From Panonychus citri (lineage: Eukaryota > Arthropoda > Arachnida > Trombidiformes > Tetranychidae): a DNA stretch of 64,000 nt. The notes under the pieces were generated by a model. The model did not search any database. It was not told where the DNA came from and saw nothing but the letters and a program-made list of their open reading frames with translations. The stretch is from positions 3,224,001 to 3,288,000 of the forward strand of contig NW_026515539.1 of assembly GCF_014898815.1 (NCBI RefSeq). Direction: 5' to 3'. A program made the position numbers and the translations under genes. The first letter of the stretch is position 1. Each line of letters opens with the position of its first letter. Shown one piece after another: positions 49,501 to 60,431 of the stretch.

Positions 49501-50782
49501 AAATCTTCCCAATTCAAATTATTACTTCAGAAAAGAGATTTAAATAAGAATAAATTTCATTTTGAAATTATGAAAATTCTGGAATATGAATATTATATTG
49601 GATGAGAAATTGAACATATGATAACAAGGAGAAAATCATTTGTTATTATTGAAACTATTCTTAAGTGATTAAGTTAACATTTGATACAATCAATGAGTCG
49701 ATTGATCACCAAACTGGACACTGATTGTGGTCAGTTTAGTGTTAATATCTTATGGAGATTAGATTTTAATGATTAAATGATGAATATATGTGAACCTATG
49801 TGATTGCTAATTGGTGGTAGAAAATGTTTAGTTAATTGAATCGTTGAATTTATTAACAATTGATGTTTCCGCAACTTCGTGTTGGTTCAAGATTTCAATT
49901 CTGTGCAATAGTTACATGATTATGCTTTTTATTTTTTGGTTTTTTTATTTCGTTTGTTATCATTTTGTGATGTGAATTAAGTTGAGATGATGATGAGAAA
50001 GAAGTTACAATAATAATAATAATAATTCCATGATAACAATAACTAAATGAAAGACACCAAAAGGTAAGAAGAATAGAAGAGGAAAAACATTCAATTCAAT
50101 GTTATTCCTTCAACAATTTATCTTTTCTCTTTCTTTACTTTCTTTTCATCTTTCGTGAGGTGAATTGTTAATTGTACACATTGGAACATCATCCTAAGCA
50201 GGATAAGAAGGTAAACTGTTAAGATGAACATGAGTTGATGAAGATGAGTATAAGTTCCAGTCTCAGAGAAATTGTTGTATTGAAGGTAGAACTTGTTTTC
50301 TATTTCTTCATCTTTTTCTTCGTGACTCTGAACATTTCACATTCGTTTGATGAAACTTGTCCATCTCTCTCTTACTGACCAGTTATTTGGATGATTATCA
50401 GTGTTAAATACTTGATGAAAGAAGAAGATGATGATGATGATGATGCTGGTGATGAGAGAGCAAGAATAATAAAATTCTAAAGGGTTAATCTGGTTAATCC
50501 GGTTTGAAACTGATCTTTCAATTGCTCTGGAATTGTAACCTTGAATCAAATGAGAAACCAGAATTTATCTCATGTAATAATCAATGTACTCAGAGAAATG
50601 TTTCAATTTGTGATGAAAGAAATGAACAAAAATTTGTGTCACTTTAATGGCGATAAAGTGATTGATTTAAGATTGAAAAGTTTCCTCCTTCTCCTTGACC
50701 ATATCTACTGGACATTCAGAATCTCAACTGTCCAAACATTTTCCCAATGAAGATAAATTCTTATCATTTGAAATATTGAATT

Positions 50783-50824
<42 letters not shown>

Positions 50825-53800
50825 CTTAACTTTGTCCCCTATTCGTTGAAAGGGAAAGTAATTGGTTACAGGGAAATCATTAAATTACTGAATGTGTTCA
50901 GTGAGTTCAAATAAATTTCATGATGACCATCATTTCATATCACCAACAGTTTGAGCATTACCTTGACTTTTGAAATGGTCAAGATGAAAATACAGTTAAT
51001 CAAACCATTATTTGAAGGGTCATGGTTATACTTTTTATTTGATAATTAAGATGATAAATTTACAATTTACTGACCTATTCAAGTAGACAATCAATAAAAT
51101 GATGACTTTATCACTTTGATTTTCAATTTAGATCATTGGAAACTACAAATTTCCACCAAATAATATACTAAACTATCATCATCTGATTGAATTGATGTCA
51201 ATCATCACTGGTCAGTTTACATTGGTCACTAATTTTTTCTCTCCTTCTTTTTCTTGCTCACATTCACAATTTTCAGTAAAACCAAAAGAGGTTCGAATCA
51301 TCAAACCGATAAGTAAATTGACCATTGGTAAAACTATCGAACTTGTTTGCCAATCAACCGGCTCCAAACCATCGGCTCATATTAAATGGACAATCGGGTC
51401 AAATGAATTCGATGGTATCGGTGAATCAACGTCCGATGATGGGTCAGTTACCACAAGCTTCTTATCCTTTGTGCCTTCAATTGATGATAACGGTAAAAGG
51501 TTAACATGTACCGTTTGGAATCCAATGTTCACCGATGAGACTCTTCATGATGAAATGATTCTCAACATTAGTTGTAAGTCTGCGAATTATAATTTCAAAT
51601 GAAATTCCCTTCTTCTTTTACATGATAAACTCTGAATGTTTTAAAATAACAAACAAACAACTAATCAGCTGAATTAATCAACTACTTCTATTTACTTTGT
51701 TATTACTTACAATTACTTTAGATACACCAATTGTTTACCTTGCGATGGGAGTTAGTTCAAGGAATGAGAAAATTCTTGCTGGAAGTGATATTTTCTTTGA
51801 ATGTAATATTCAGGTAAACGAATTGAGTTAATCAACAATCCATTGGACAATAATAATTAATATAAATGCAAATTTGATTCTGTTTCATTAAGGCAAATCC
51901 AATGGCTGAAAAGATGGGCTGGTATTTTAATGATAAACTTTTAGTATCAAATTCAAGTGCTAATATTTTAATTCAAAACAATTCCCTGTTAATCAAAGAT
52001 GTCTGGAAACACCATGAAGGTCGTTATAAGTGTTGGGCAGCAAATGATGAAGGACAAGGTTCATCTGATTCAATTGACCTTAACATTCAATGTAATTAGC
52101 ATTCTGTTGATGAGATAATCATCATCATCATCATCATGTTCATTAGGAATTAATTGTTCTTGTTTTGTCTTTGTTTTTCTACTTCCACTCTTAATTAGTT
52201 GCTCCAATTTGTTCTGGTAATCATAGAGTATATTTTGGTGCTGCTTATGGTGAACAAGTTGCAATTACATGTGAAGTTGATGCTGACCCACCGGAGGTTA
52301 AATTTACTTGGTCTTTCAATGAAACCTCATCTACACCTTCATCAACATCTTCATCCCAAACTACACCTTTATCATTACCTTTATTATCATCAACCAGTAA
52401 CAATATTGAATTGTTATCCCTTGATTATAGTCAAAGTGGCCTTAAGTCAACAGCAACTTATACACCTAAATCCACATCGGATTATGGTGTCCTCTTTTGT
52501 TGGGCGAAAAATTCAATCGGATTATCTAAAGAACCCTGTAGATTTTATATTATACCTGCTGGTCCACCCGATCAACCTGAAAATTGTACAATAGCAAATA
52601 TAACGATGGACTCATTAACTGTCTCTTGTTGGCCTGGTTATAATGGTGGACTCGATCAAAGATATCACCTTGAGATGCATCTAGATAATCAGGATGGTCC
52701 ATTAATCCAAAATCAAAGTACAACAGATTATCCTTTTTTCATTGTTAAATCCCTTTCCTCTGGTAATCCTTATACGATTAACATTTATTCAACCAATGTT
52801 AAGGGTCGATCTGATTATGTTGTTCTAAGAGGATCAACTCAACTTCAAGCTCAATGGCACACAACAGGTAATTAACTTTTAATTATCATTAAATACTCGC
52901 CGTTATTGTCAATTAATTGTTTGAAATTGAATTTTTCAAAGTTTTCAAAATCATTATCCAAGTTAATCAGATTGATAATCATTGTAACTGTCATGTTATT
53001 CATGGGATTTAAATGATTACTCAAGCATAAATATGAAGATTTTGAAGATTAATTAGTTTATATCAAATTGATTTAATTTGGTTTGAAAACAATTTGAATT
53101 TAAATGAACAAGTTTATTGTAATTTCTTACCATTTATCAATTTAGTTCACAATTTAACTGAATCCCAAATGATTTGCATCAGATTATAAGAGTTTAAGTA
53201 ACCATAGCAAATTTAGATTTCCTAACCAATTCGCGATTTAAATCATTAATTAACTGGCTAATAATCGATCGAATAACAATTTAAATTGTAACAATCAACT
53301 AATTGTCTCTCTAATGTTGGTTTTTATTTCAGATTCTGTTGAGGATATTGTAATCAATCCGATGACATTGATGCTTTTACTTACTTTAGGTGCCTTCATG
53401 GTTCTAGGATGTTTAACTATGTTAATAATTAAATTTAAACGTAGTAAACAACGAGGTAAATTGTTTGAAATTAAATTAAAATGTTAACAAGAAAAAATCT
53501 CAACAATCAGTTGATATTAAATCAAATTTTGTTTGTTAATTTCCGCTTCTAGATGCTGATTCTGTCAAGATTGCAATGAATACAATTTCTGATGAAAGGT
53601 AAACAGTTATTACATATCAATGTTAATTAAGTAAATTGAACTAAATTAACTCATGGAAATTAATTTCTTTATCAACTAATAGACTCCAGGGAATCTTAAT
53701 GGATCAAGACTGTAGTTCAATCAATTATGGACCAGATATTGGTATTAATCATGTAACCAAATTTTGTGCTAATCACACAAATGACCTTTACGATGACCAC

Positions 53801-54147
53801 AAGACAATTGACACAATAATCGTGCCTCATTCAGGTGATGCTAATTTTCATCGGATTTGCCTTGATAATCAAGATCTATCGATAACCAATGATAATGATA
53901 AACAGGTACAGTTGATGATGATTAGGATTTTAAGCCAATTTGATCAATTGATTTTCATTAATTCTGCTCTTTTTTTTATTGATTTAATTATCTCCATAAG
54001 ACCAATGAGATGCTTCATGTTTGCCATGTCGGCGAAGGACTAATTGGTGCGAGTCCAATGTTCATTGAACATATTTACTGTCATCAAGATGACCCTCGAA
54101 CTGGTCATTCGTCCAGTGATATTTACTTTCGTGACATGGTTGGTTAA
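12911..54147 (+). CDS. side: Sidestep-family Ig/FN3 transmembrane receptor, 12 exons
   Basis: Exons: 12911-13277, 44242-44571, 49001-49111, 49190-49393, 51277-51573, 51722-51813, 51893-52091, 52199-52867, 53333-53455, 53553-53598, 53683-53905, 54001-54147. All junctions are GT-AG and every phase agrees; the total is 2808 bases, or 935 residues. Exon 1 holds the start and signal peptide, then about 100 Ser/Asn-rich residues with sequons. A V-set Ig follows, with the diagnostic ILWYKDD, SIDARS and YRCRVDF motifs, then four more Ig domains, each with paired Cys and a core Trp, then an FN3 domain (after GPPDQPENCT), one TM helix (exon 9) and a cytoplasmic tail of about 150 residues. In flies, Sidestep proteins are cell-surface partners of Beat-family proteins and act in motor axon guidance. 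Intron 1 is about 31 kb. AATAAA signals lie at 54435 and 54583. The long spacer before the V-set domain is atypical. Confidence 0.92.
13278..14029. other. Intron 1, 5' end, with a weak coding-like patch on the minus strand
   Basis: AT-rich intron. On the minus strand about 45 codons near 13945-13810 read SRSHPRVITIITEDKVKEYT and onward, which could be a further helicase exon, but the phase and splice sites do not fit. A CCAG|GTAAAT juxtaposition lies at 13695/13696. Confidence 0.3.
14030..14986 (-). CDS. TDRD12/Yb-like DEAD-box helicase fragment, nested in Sidestep intron 1
   Basis: On the minus strand, three exons join in frame: 14986-14600, 14512-14394 and 14321-14030. The first has the Q-motif region IPTPVQSHLWP, a degenerate Walker A (SAPKSGKT), and a GCDLLISTPGPLQRFI segment typical of motif Ib. 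The second carries LLVFDDAD in place of DEAD. The third has a tail matching the linker to the second helicase lobe. The whole resembles the helicase of TDRD12/Yb proteins, which act in the piRNA pathway, more than canonical DEAD-box enzymes. No start, Tudor domain or complete second lobe was found. A possible further exon near 13810-13945 does not join in phase. A coding frame ends just upstream of 14986 with a one-base offset. It may be partial, decayed or affected by assembly indels. Confidence 0.55.
15154..15403. mobile_element. 250-bp MITE with 15-bp terminal inverted repeats
   Basis: The left end GGGCTTTTCCATTAA (15154-15168) is repeated exactly in inverted form at the right end (15389-15403). 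The element is flanked by TTAAA on both sides (15149-15153 and 15404-15408), a 5-bp target-site duplication, or a TTAA duplication with one extra matching base. It holds no ORF, so it is non-autonomous. A TTAA core would suggest a piggyBac-type source, but the ends alone do not settle the superfamily. The perfect repeats suggest a fairly recent insertion. Confidence 0.85.
15621..15648. repeat. (GA)n microsatellite
   Basis: Fourteen GA units, just right of the MITE. Confidence 0.9.
26493..26543 (+). CDS. side: Predicted 51-nt phase-1 microexon in Sidestep intron 1
   Basis: An acceptor (CATGATCAG) and a strong donor (CAA|GTAAGTTG) frame 51 bases. These read as two bases, sixteen codons and one base, so the segment inserts 17 codons without changing frame between exons 1 and 2, which meet in phase 1. 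The 16 whole codons encode an acidic peptide, FPEDEVEESEYRKDPS, unlike the read-through of the surrounding intron. It would lengthen the spacer just before the V-set Ig domain. It may be a cassette or a constitutive exon; this cannot be told from DNA alone. The count of 935 residues for the receptor excludes it. Confidence 0.55.
28415..28485. repeat. (GA)n microsatellite
   Basis: About 70 bases of pure GA on the + strand inside Sidestep intron 1. Confidence 0.95.
28778..30643. repeat. Tandem direct duplication, about 0.93 kb unit
   Basis: Copy 1 (28778-29720) and copy 2 (29721-30643) begin with the same CTAAGGAAACGG and end with the same CTTGAGTCAATCC. They are almost identical. Differences I saw are a shorter GA tract in copy 2 (29414-29451 against 30354-30377), single-base changes in T and A runs, loss of one ATG unit near 29930, and one G-to-A change near 30413. 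The ORFs it contains are not convincing as genes. Confidence 0.95.
31555..31594. repeat. (CAT)n microsatellite
   Basis: About thirteen CAT units on the + strand in Sidestep intron 1. Confidence 0.9.
33616..33801 (-). CDS. Coding-like terminal exon of an unrecognised gene (tentative)
   Basis: On the minus strand a pyrimidine-rich tract and TTTTTCAG acceptor open a 61-codon frame ending in TAA. The peptide has a hydrophobic start (LAVFLLSVLLNY), then a basic and aromatic second half with WYEFERYSNVYL. The surrounding 500 bases are less AT-rich than the intron around them. A GTATGAGT donor inside the frame could end the exon earlier. No upstream exon was found and I do not recognise the product, so it may be chance or an old transposon fragment. 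Confidence 0.2.
   Translation of the reverse strand: MKLAVFLLSVLLNYKAIQISSPIFVAISIETMSRRDLRLGWYEFERYSNVYLKMALKRFLT
44572..49000. other. Sidestep intron 2
   Basis: AT-rich intron of 4.4 kb with (CT)n at 45090-45111, a short GA run near 45271, and ATC/GAT-rich patches. No exon or RNA gene was seen. Confidence 0.6.
49394..51276. other. Sidestep intron 4
   Basis: AT-rich intron of 1.9 kb with a (CT)n/(CTTT)n compound microsatellite at 50783-50826 and a GAT run near 50430. No coding segment was seen. Confidence 0.6.
50783..50826. repeat. Compound (CT)n-(CTTT)n microsatellite
   Basis: Pure CT changes into a TTTC repeat within Sidestep intron 4. Confidence 0.9.
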
Positions 54148-54970
54148 ATTATCCTTCTTTGGACAATTAATATTTAATTGTTACCAAACAAAAAGCCTCA
54201 AAAATCAACTCTCAAGCCTTGATTACTGAACAATTGAACATTTATATTGATGTTATATTAACTGAATCATTCAACTGATTTGTTTGATTAACTGGTTTAA
54301 TTTAAATCGCTTGATCAACTAGATTGAATTAATCAACTATCAACTTGTCTCAACGACTAATTTATTTTCTTCATTTGGAAACAATCAAAAATGTGCTCAA
54401 CAATTTACCAAACAATTAATTTTTTTTACTCGACAATAAATTGATTGTTGGCATAAGGATAATCATGATTAGATTTAAATAATTAACTCGATGCTCTTGA
54501 TTAAGTGCCTTAATCAACTTTGGATCTAATGTTTTTTTTTCAACAAAAGTTTCTTAGTTATAACTAAATCAACTCAACAATTAATAAATATACTCTTGAT
54601 TGCTACAGGAATATAAACTATGCCTTTACATTGTAACTTGGAACTTTTAATTATAATTAATTAGATGATTTTATCAAGGAAAAACTAAGTGACCAATTAA
54701 AGAAAATTAAAACAATTTTCTGTTAATCAACATTAGAAGTAATTAATTTTGTAATAAACAACTTGATTTAATAATAATAATAATAAATGAAAACTATATT
54801 ACATTTTGATTTAAATTGTTTCCTTAATTGCAAAAATATCATTTTCTTATAACATATCTTTTTGCTTTGAATGAGATCAAAGATGATAATGGTTAATTAA
54901 TTAGACTATGAGAAACATAATTTAGTAATTATAAATCATCAATTTGATTCATAATAATGGCAAATCAATT

Positions 54971-55031
<61 letters not shown>

Positions 55032-55193
55032 TAATTGACGATGGTGATGAGGATAAAATAGTGATTATGACAATTGTTTCGTTAATTAGTTTTCTTTTCA
55101 ACTCGGTTAATGACTTATTGGCTTTTCGTTGAGTTCAAGTTACTTTAACGATAATTTTGTTGGTCTGAAATCGGCATTTGGGCGTAGAAAAGG
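54148..55193. other. Convergent intergenic region with polyadenylation signals and (GA)n
   Basis: The 3' ends of the Sidestep gene (+) and the heme transporter gene (-) face each other here. AATAAA at 54435 and 54583 are candidate signals for Sidestep. A pure GA tract of about 54 bases lies at 54974-55028. Confidence 0.6.
54974..55028. repeat. (GA)n microsatellite
   Basis: About 27 GA units between two convergent genes. Confidence 0.95.
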
Positions 55194-56338
55194 TCAAAAA
55201 TTATCGACATAGAATCTATATGGTTGATCAAGTGATTCCATCGATGATAATAATCGAGGATTATAAAGTTGAACATATTTAGAATACAATCGACTTGAAC
55301 AGAACAGATTAAGTGACCAAAACAACGATAGACCAGAGAATATGGCACTTACATGGTAACCATCGAGAGTTAATTCTGTAATCAGATCGGAAATAAAGGA
55401 TTAAAAATTAGCCTCAGTTAATTAAATAAATGGTTAACCATATGGAAAACAAGAGCAGTGATGATTGATAGTTTTTAACCTATCAAATTACATAGCAAAA
55501 TAGATTGTCATCCAAAATCAAAGCTCAACAAAACAATTAGACACAATTAAACAATACTCGAGGTACCAATGTGTGAGTTTTACCTTCAACAATTAAACAG
55601 AGGAAAAACAATCTACTCAAGTACCTGAGTAAATTGTATTGTTTAATTGTTGAGAAAATTTACCAAATACAAACCTTCATCATTTTTAACAGCAAGATAC
55701 AAATAGATTACAAGAGCAATTAGTGCAAGTATCGACAATACAACAGCAAATTTGATTAAGCTCCTAAAAGTATATTTATCGTACCAAACTTCAAGTTGAG
55801 TTTTGAGATACAGTATATGAAGATGGATTAGACAGCCAGAATTAATACCTGTTGGAGAGACGGAAAAAAATATGGAGAAATGATTAAAAAGAGATTAGCA
55901 AAAGAAGAAAAAAACAGAGAGATAATCTGTTAATGTAAACCCGAATCCAAGGTCTGTAAATCCATTAAGATTACCCAATTAACCCAATGTTGATTTATAG
56001 ATTAACACATGAAAGTCTATGGGAAAAAAATGAAGCGTTCATCTTGTCAGGCTTGGAGACAATTTAACTCTATCATGTATGATTGATTAATTACTGAATT
56101 TACAGATGATATAGGAATTGTTTTAGTTGCCCCTTGTTGTTGAATATTAGACAGATTAGTGGATTGATGGATTACAATTTCAATACATACCCATGAGTAA
56201 TCCCCAGATCGATGAGTTGTAATCCTCATATTTACAAAGGAAATAAAAGAAAGACACAATTCCCAAAAGTGTTGAGATGAGGCCGAAAAAGATCTGAACG
56301 AGGATGAGGAACGTGTTGCCGAAGCAACCCTTTAGCAT
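55194..56338 (-). CDS. SLC48A1: HRG1/SLC48A1-like four-TM heme transporter
   Basis: On the minus strand the exons are 56338-56191, 55848-55675 and 55375-55194; phases agree and give 167 residues, close to the roughly 146 of human HRG1. A further non-coding exon upstream is likely, since a CTTTAG acceptor lies just before the ATG. Four hydrophobic helices can be seen: about residues 8-34, 43-65, 84-107 and 118-142. Family-like points are His residues in the second helix (GCLIHLHILYL), a charged loop, the LTLDGYH segment before the fourth helix, and a C-terminal aromatic/basic stretch (SSRLYSKY) resembling the FARKY-type motif. HRG1 proteins move heme out of endolysosomes into the cytosol. Recognition rests on layout and motif similarity, not a search; another small tetraspan family is possible. 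Confidence 0.62.
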
Positions 56339-57175
56339 TTTGTACCTAAAGGGTGGAAACAAATGAAATTATGGTTGAAAGAAATGGTTATTCACTAATT
56401 TGCTGATTGTAATTAGAAAAGAGAAACAAGTTTCATGTGATGTTTAAGAGACAGAAAAATATAATGGAAAAGCAAATTGAAATCACTTACCCACACTACA
56501 GATTGACTGTCAACAATTTACAGTAGAAATTGATTCGGATTCAGATGATATCAACGATTGTGGTGATGGTGATGATGATGAACGCCCTAATTAACTAATC
56601 ATTACTCTGAGATTAAATAATCAGGTAATGTTGATGGTGAAAAAGAAATGAAAATAAAGAAATGGAAATGGCAAAAATTGAATCCAGATGATCAAAGAGT
56701 AAAAATTTACTCAGTTAACAGATTTGAATCTTTTTAGAGATAATAAACTCTTCTAGATGGCGATGCGATCTGATTGTTGGTCGATCAATTAATTGTTTCA
56801 ATTAATCAATTGTTGGCTTTTTTTTAATCACAATTAACTAATTGAAAGTTCTTTCGATGTGTTTTTCATTGAAGATAACATAATGTTTACTGTTTTTCGG
56901 TAATCAGCTGATTTTTTTGTTCGATTTTTTTTAATTTTCTTACGATTTTTATCAAGTGATTATTAGTTAATTGTTGAGATTATTTTTCTAATTAATCGAG
57001 TGTTAATATTGATTTGCTGGTTTTACTTATTGAGATTGTCCCGTTTTTCTTGATCATTTCTTTGGTAATTATGGTTGATCAGAATTTGTTTAGATTGCAA
57101 AGTTTACTTGTTTTTTCTATTCTAAATTTATTGATTAGTTAATTTTATCGAAAATACAAATTGAATTTAAATTAT
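56339..57175. other. Spacer between two minus-strand genes
   Basis: It contains the probable 5' UTR and first intron of the heme transporter gene and, at its right end, the 3' UTR of cathepsin B with a minus-strand AATAAA (57126-57131). No further coding segment was seen. Confidence 0.5.
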
Positions 57176-58420
57176 TTAGAGTTTTGGTAAACCAGCGACT
57201 ATATCATCTTCAATCCACATTCACTGTTTCCTCGTTTGATCTTGAAGTAACCTGTTGATAGAGAGAAAGTAATTAGATTATTTGTTATTCTATTGTTTAA
57301 ATAATCAACTGATTGTTGTTATTATCTATCTTAATTACCATTGTCTCCCCAATCGGTATTCCATGAGTTAGCAACCAACCAATAATCTACATTATCTTCA
57401 GTACCCCAACCAAGGATTCTGATTGCATGTCCACCAAGAAGGTCAGATGAGGTTCGTTGGTAAACACCTAATGGAGAAATGGATAAGAGATTATTAGATT
57501 TGATTAGAAAGAATTAAGATTCTAAGATATTCGACTGATCGATGTACTAACCTGATTTGTAGGTTGGGAAATCTGCGTAAACATCGAAATCAGCGGTAAC
57601 TGGACCGTTGGTCATAATTTCCTTCATGATTTGTTTGGTTCCCGATACAGAATAAGGTCGTTTACCGTAATGTTTGTCTTCCTTGAAAGATTTCGAGTAA
57701 CCTGAGACGCAGCTTCTTGAACATCTTGGTGTATCTTGTTCGGAACAAGCGGGTCGGGGACCTGAGACATGGTGTTCACATGGAGCAATTGAATAGGGTA
57801 GACAACCAGTTCCTTGGTATAATCCACCAGAGACAACACCGGATGAAGCATAATAAGACCAAGCGGCCTTAGGGTAACCTCCATTGCAACCATTTCCACA
57901 AGACCAACCACAACAATCAAGAATATCTTCAGCGGATAAATCAGCTTGAATGCTCCCTTTGAACCTATGCAAAGTCGATCTGACATGGCCTCAACTGAAC
58001 CGAAAGCCCAACATGATCCACAAGAACCTTGATCCCGAATGAAACTAATCGAGGTACAATTTGGCCAAGCGGTTCGAGCGTCAAAAGTTTCTGGTAAATC
58101 GCCGTTGATTTCATGGTGAACTTGAGGTAATTTAATGTCTGATTTTCCATCTCTCTTAACACCAAGAAGTTTTTTCACATGGGACAAGGGAAGATCTTGG
58201 AAATTTCTGCCAGCCTGAAAATAAAACGAATAGAATATAATTAAAAACAATCGAAAAACAATCGACTAAATAAATCACTTACTTTCCATGTAGTTCCAAG
58301 TGAGTTGACGGCATCGATCATCTCATCGGACATTGGGTCGAGGCCACTTTTAACGAGGGTACGCTGACTTTTTCCATAAGTCAAACCAACAAGAACTACG
58401 AGGACAATTAAGGACTTCAT
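57176..58420 (-). CDS. CtsB: Cathepsin B (C1 cysteine protease) with two single-base frameshifts
   Basis: On the minus strand the exons are 58420-58283, 58214-57552, 57467-57339 and 57250-57176; the length corresponds to about 335 residues, normal for the family. A signal peptide (MKSLIVLVVLVGLTYG) and propeptide precede the mature start near LPETFD. The catalytic Cys is in QGSCGSCWAFG (about residue 114), the occluding-loop His pair in CEHHVSG, the catalytic His in GGHAIRILGWG and Asn in LVANSWNTDWG. Exon 2 changes frame near 57954-57961, in an AAAGGG run, and exon 4 loses frame near 57210, just after ECG, ending early at an in-frame TAG; one added base at each site restores the family pattern. 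Everything else is conserved, so assembly error is more likely than a pseudogene. It would be a secreted or lysosomal peptidase. Confidence 0.88.
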
Positions 58421-59921
58421 TTTAATTGATTAACACAATTGTTAATTTCTATGGTTAACAAACTGCTTTTATAGCTTGTTAATCCAATTGTGATCAAAAA
58501 GGGTGTTTAATTGTTGTTGATTGTTATTGTTTTTCATTTCTTCCCATTGTTTTGTTTCATTCTTACAAAAATAGATTGTTGATAAAATCAATTACGATTA
58601 TAATTGGTGCAAATAACAATACAAAGTATCATGTACTTCCCATGATTATGTTAGTTTTAATTTGATTGTCGATTTCCTGAAAATACAATCAATATCAATT
58701 CTCTTAATCTTAACCTTGTCGATTGATAATAATTTCATCGATTTCGTCTTAATCCGAGATCTAATTTCTGTTCAAATCGATCATATCGAATCACATTCGT
58801 TCATCTTATATGAATCATAACAAGAATTTGTATTAGCAATAATTATCTAATCAAATTAACGTATTTCTGGTTAATGACTAACCATTGATTAAGTGATTCG
58901 AAAACAATACAATCAATACAATCGAGTGCAACTTTTGACATTCTAGTTGAAATGGTTGTAAATAAAATCTCAATCACGATCTCGAGCATTTTGATTGTAA
59001 CTCTTGATCCAGTTATCGATATTAAAAATGGAGACAATTTCTTTCACTAAGATGATATCTTAATCTCTTTGATTGGACAATCAGCGATTGGTGAATAATT
59101 GTAATTAAGATGAAAATAATACAAGAACAAAGTGATTTAACTATTTGAATTTGTATTTATTGTAGAAAAATAAAATTTCGAAATACAGATCATGATGGAT
59201 TAGAGATAATCTAAAGGAGAAATGATTAAAAGAGAGAGAGATTAGTAAAAATCTATGAATCGGTAAATCACCAAGAGAAAACAATCAAATGGATAAGAAC
59301 AATTAATCTAATAGATAATGACGAAAGTAATAAAATAAAATATCGATTGTAAGAATTGAGATTGGATTGAAAAGATGATTCTCTTCATCGGATTAACCAT
59401 CAACAATTAACAAGTTCGCTAGGTAACCAGATGATGCGAAATTGAGATTCATTGAAGATTCAAAGTGTCAATTGTGTCAAAGGTTAAAGAGAAAAAGTAT
59501 CAGAAAAAAGGACAAAGGGAAAACCAAGATGACAGATGAAAAGAACAGAGAAACAAAATAATTGTAGAGAAAAAGGATTCGTGTAGATGGCGCATCGAAA
59601 ATGTTCATTTGCACCAATCATATTTGAATGCTCTGAACAGCGAAAGGGAAGAAAAGAAAGAGAAATGATTGCGACAGAGGAGGAGAAAGAGTATCAGATT
59701 ATTATTATAGTGACTGTTTACCCGTTTTCTTGAGAGAGACTGTATTTTGTATATCTCTCTCTCTCTCATTCTGATACTTGTTTTCCTTTTTGTTTTGTTT
59801 CATATTCTCATTTCCAAAGTTGCAAATTCAATTGAAATTTTTCAATCTTAATCTTTGGTGATAAATTTTTATTCTGTTGACCAGTTAATCCGAATTTGTT
59901 TTGTGCCAGAAAATATTAATT
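58421..59921. other. Divergent intergenic region between cathepsin B and Polycomb
   Basis: It holds the 5' flanks of two divergent genes. It is AT-rich, with a GA-rich purine stretch around 59640-59700 and a (CT)n at 59752-59766 about 160 bases before the Polycomb ATG. GAGA-type repeats are common near arthropod promoters, but they are common throughout this window, so I draw no conclusion. Confidence 0.4.
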
Positions 59922-60431
59922 ATGAATCTTAGAAGTTTATCCAAAACGGCTGTTCGACAAAAGAAAACGGATGAACCCGTTGATATTTATTCGGTTGAGT
60001 GTATCCTTAAGAAACGATTGAAAAAAGGTCGAACAGAGTATTTCGTCAAATGGAAAGACTGGGCTCCGAAATATAACACATGGGAACCTGAGGAGAATTT
60101 TCTTGATGTTGAAGTGATTCAAGAATTCGAGAGGAAAAATCGAATGGAAATTAATACTTTGCCCAAAAATAATAATTCGCTAAATGAATCCAAAGAAGAA
60201 GAAGAGGAAGAAGAAGAAGATGAAGAAGAAGTAGTAGAAGAGGTCGATCAACAAGTAATTAATCAACAACAACAACAACAACAGGATAAAGATCGAGAAT
60301 CACCACATGAACCACCAGAATTTTGGAAGAGAAAAAATAATCTGGTTGATAAAATGCTGATAACTGATGTTTTCGCAAATGACATGACCATTACCGTTAA
60401 AGAGTTTCTGGTCTTACATCGGCCCAACTAA
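59922..60431 (+). CDS. Pc: Polycomb/CBX protein: chromodomain plus C-terminal Pc box
   Basis: A single-exon frame of 169 residues; the ATG at 59922 is the first in frame before the domain. The chromodomain (about residues 20-75) has YSVECILKKR, FVKWKDW and YNTWEPEENFL, with the aromatic cage residues Tyr, Trp and Trp in place for binding trimethylated histone H3 Lys27. A Glu-rich acidic tract and a Gln run follow, then a C-terminal MLITDVFANDMTITVKEFLV, which fits the Pc box (C-box) that binds RING1-type proteins in PRC1. It is much shorter than fly Pc (about 390 residues): chromodomain and C-box are linked by only about 65 low-complexity residues. HP1 is excluded because no chromoshadow domain is present. 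Confidence 0.88.
   Translation: MNLRSLSKTAVRQKKTDEPVDIYSVECILKKRLKKGRTEYFVKWKDWAPKYNTWEPEENFLDVEVIQEFERKNRMEINTLPKNNNSLNESKEEEEEEEEDEEEVVEEVDQQVINQQQQQQQDKDRESPHEPPEFWKRKNNLVDKMLITDVFANDMTITVKEFLVLHRPN

Noticed and set aside
52199..52594. A His/Leu-rich ORF in the Sidestep region.
   Set aside because: It is an off-frame reading of the Ig5-FN3 exon.
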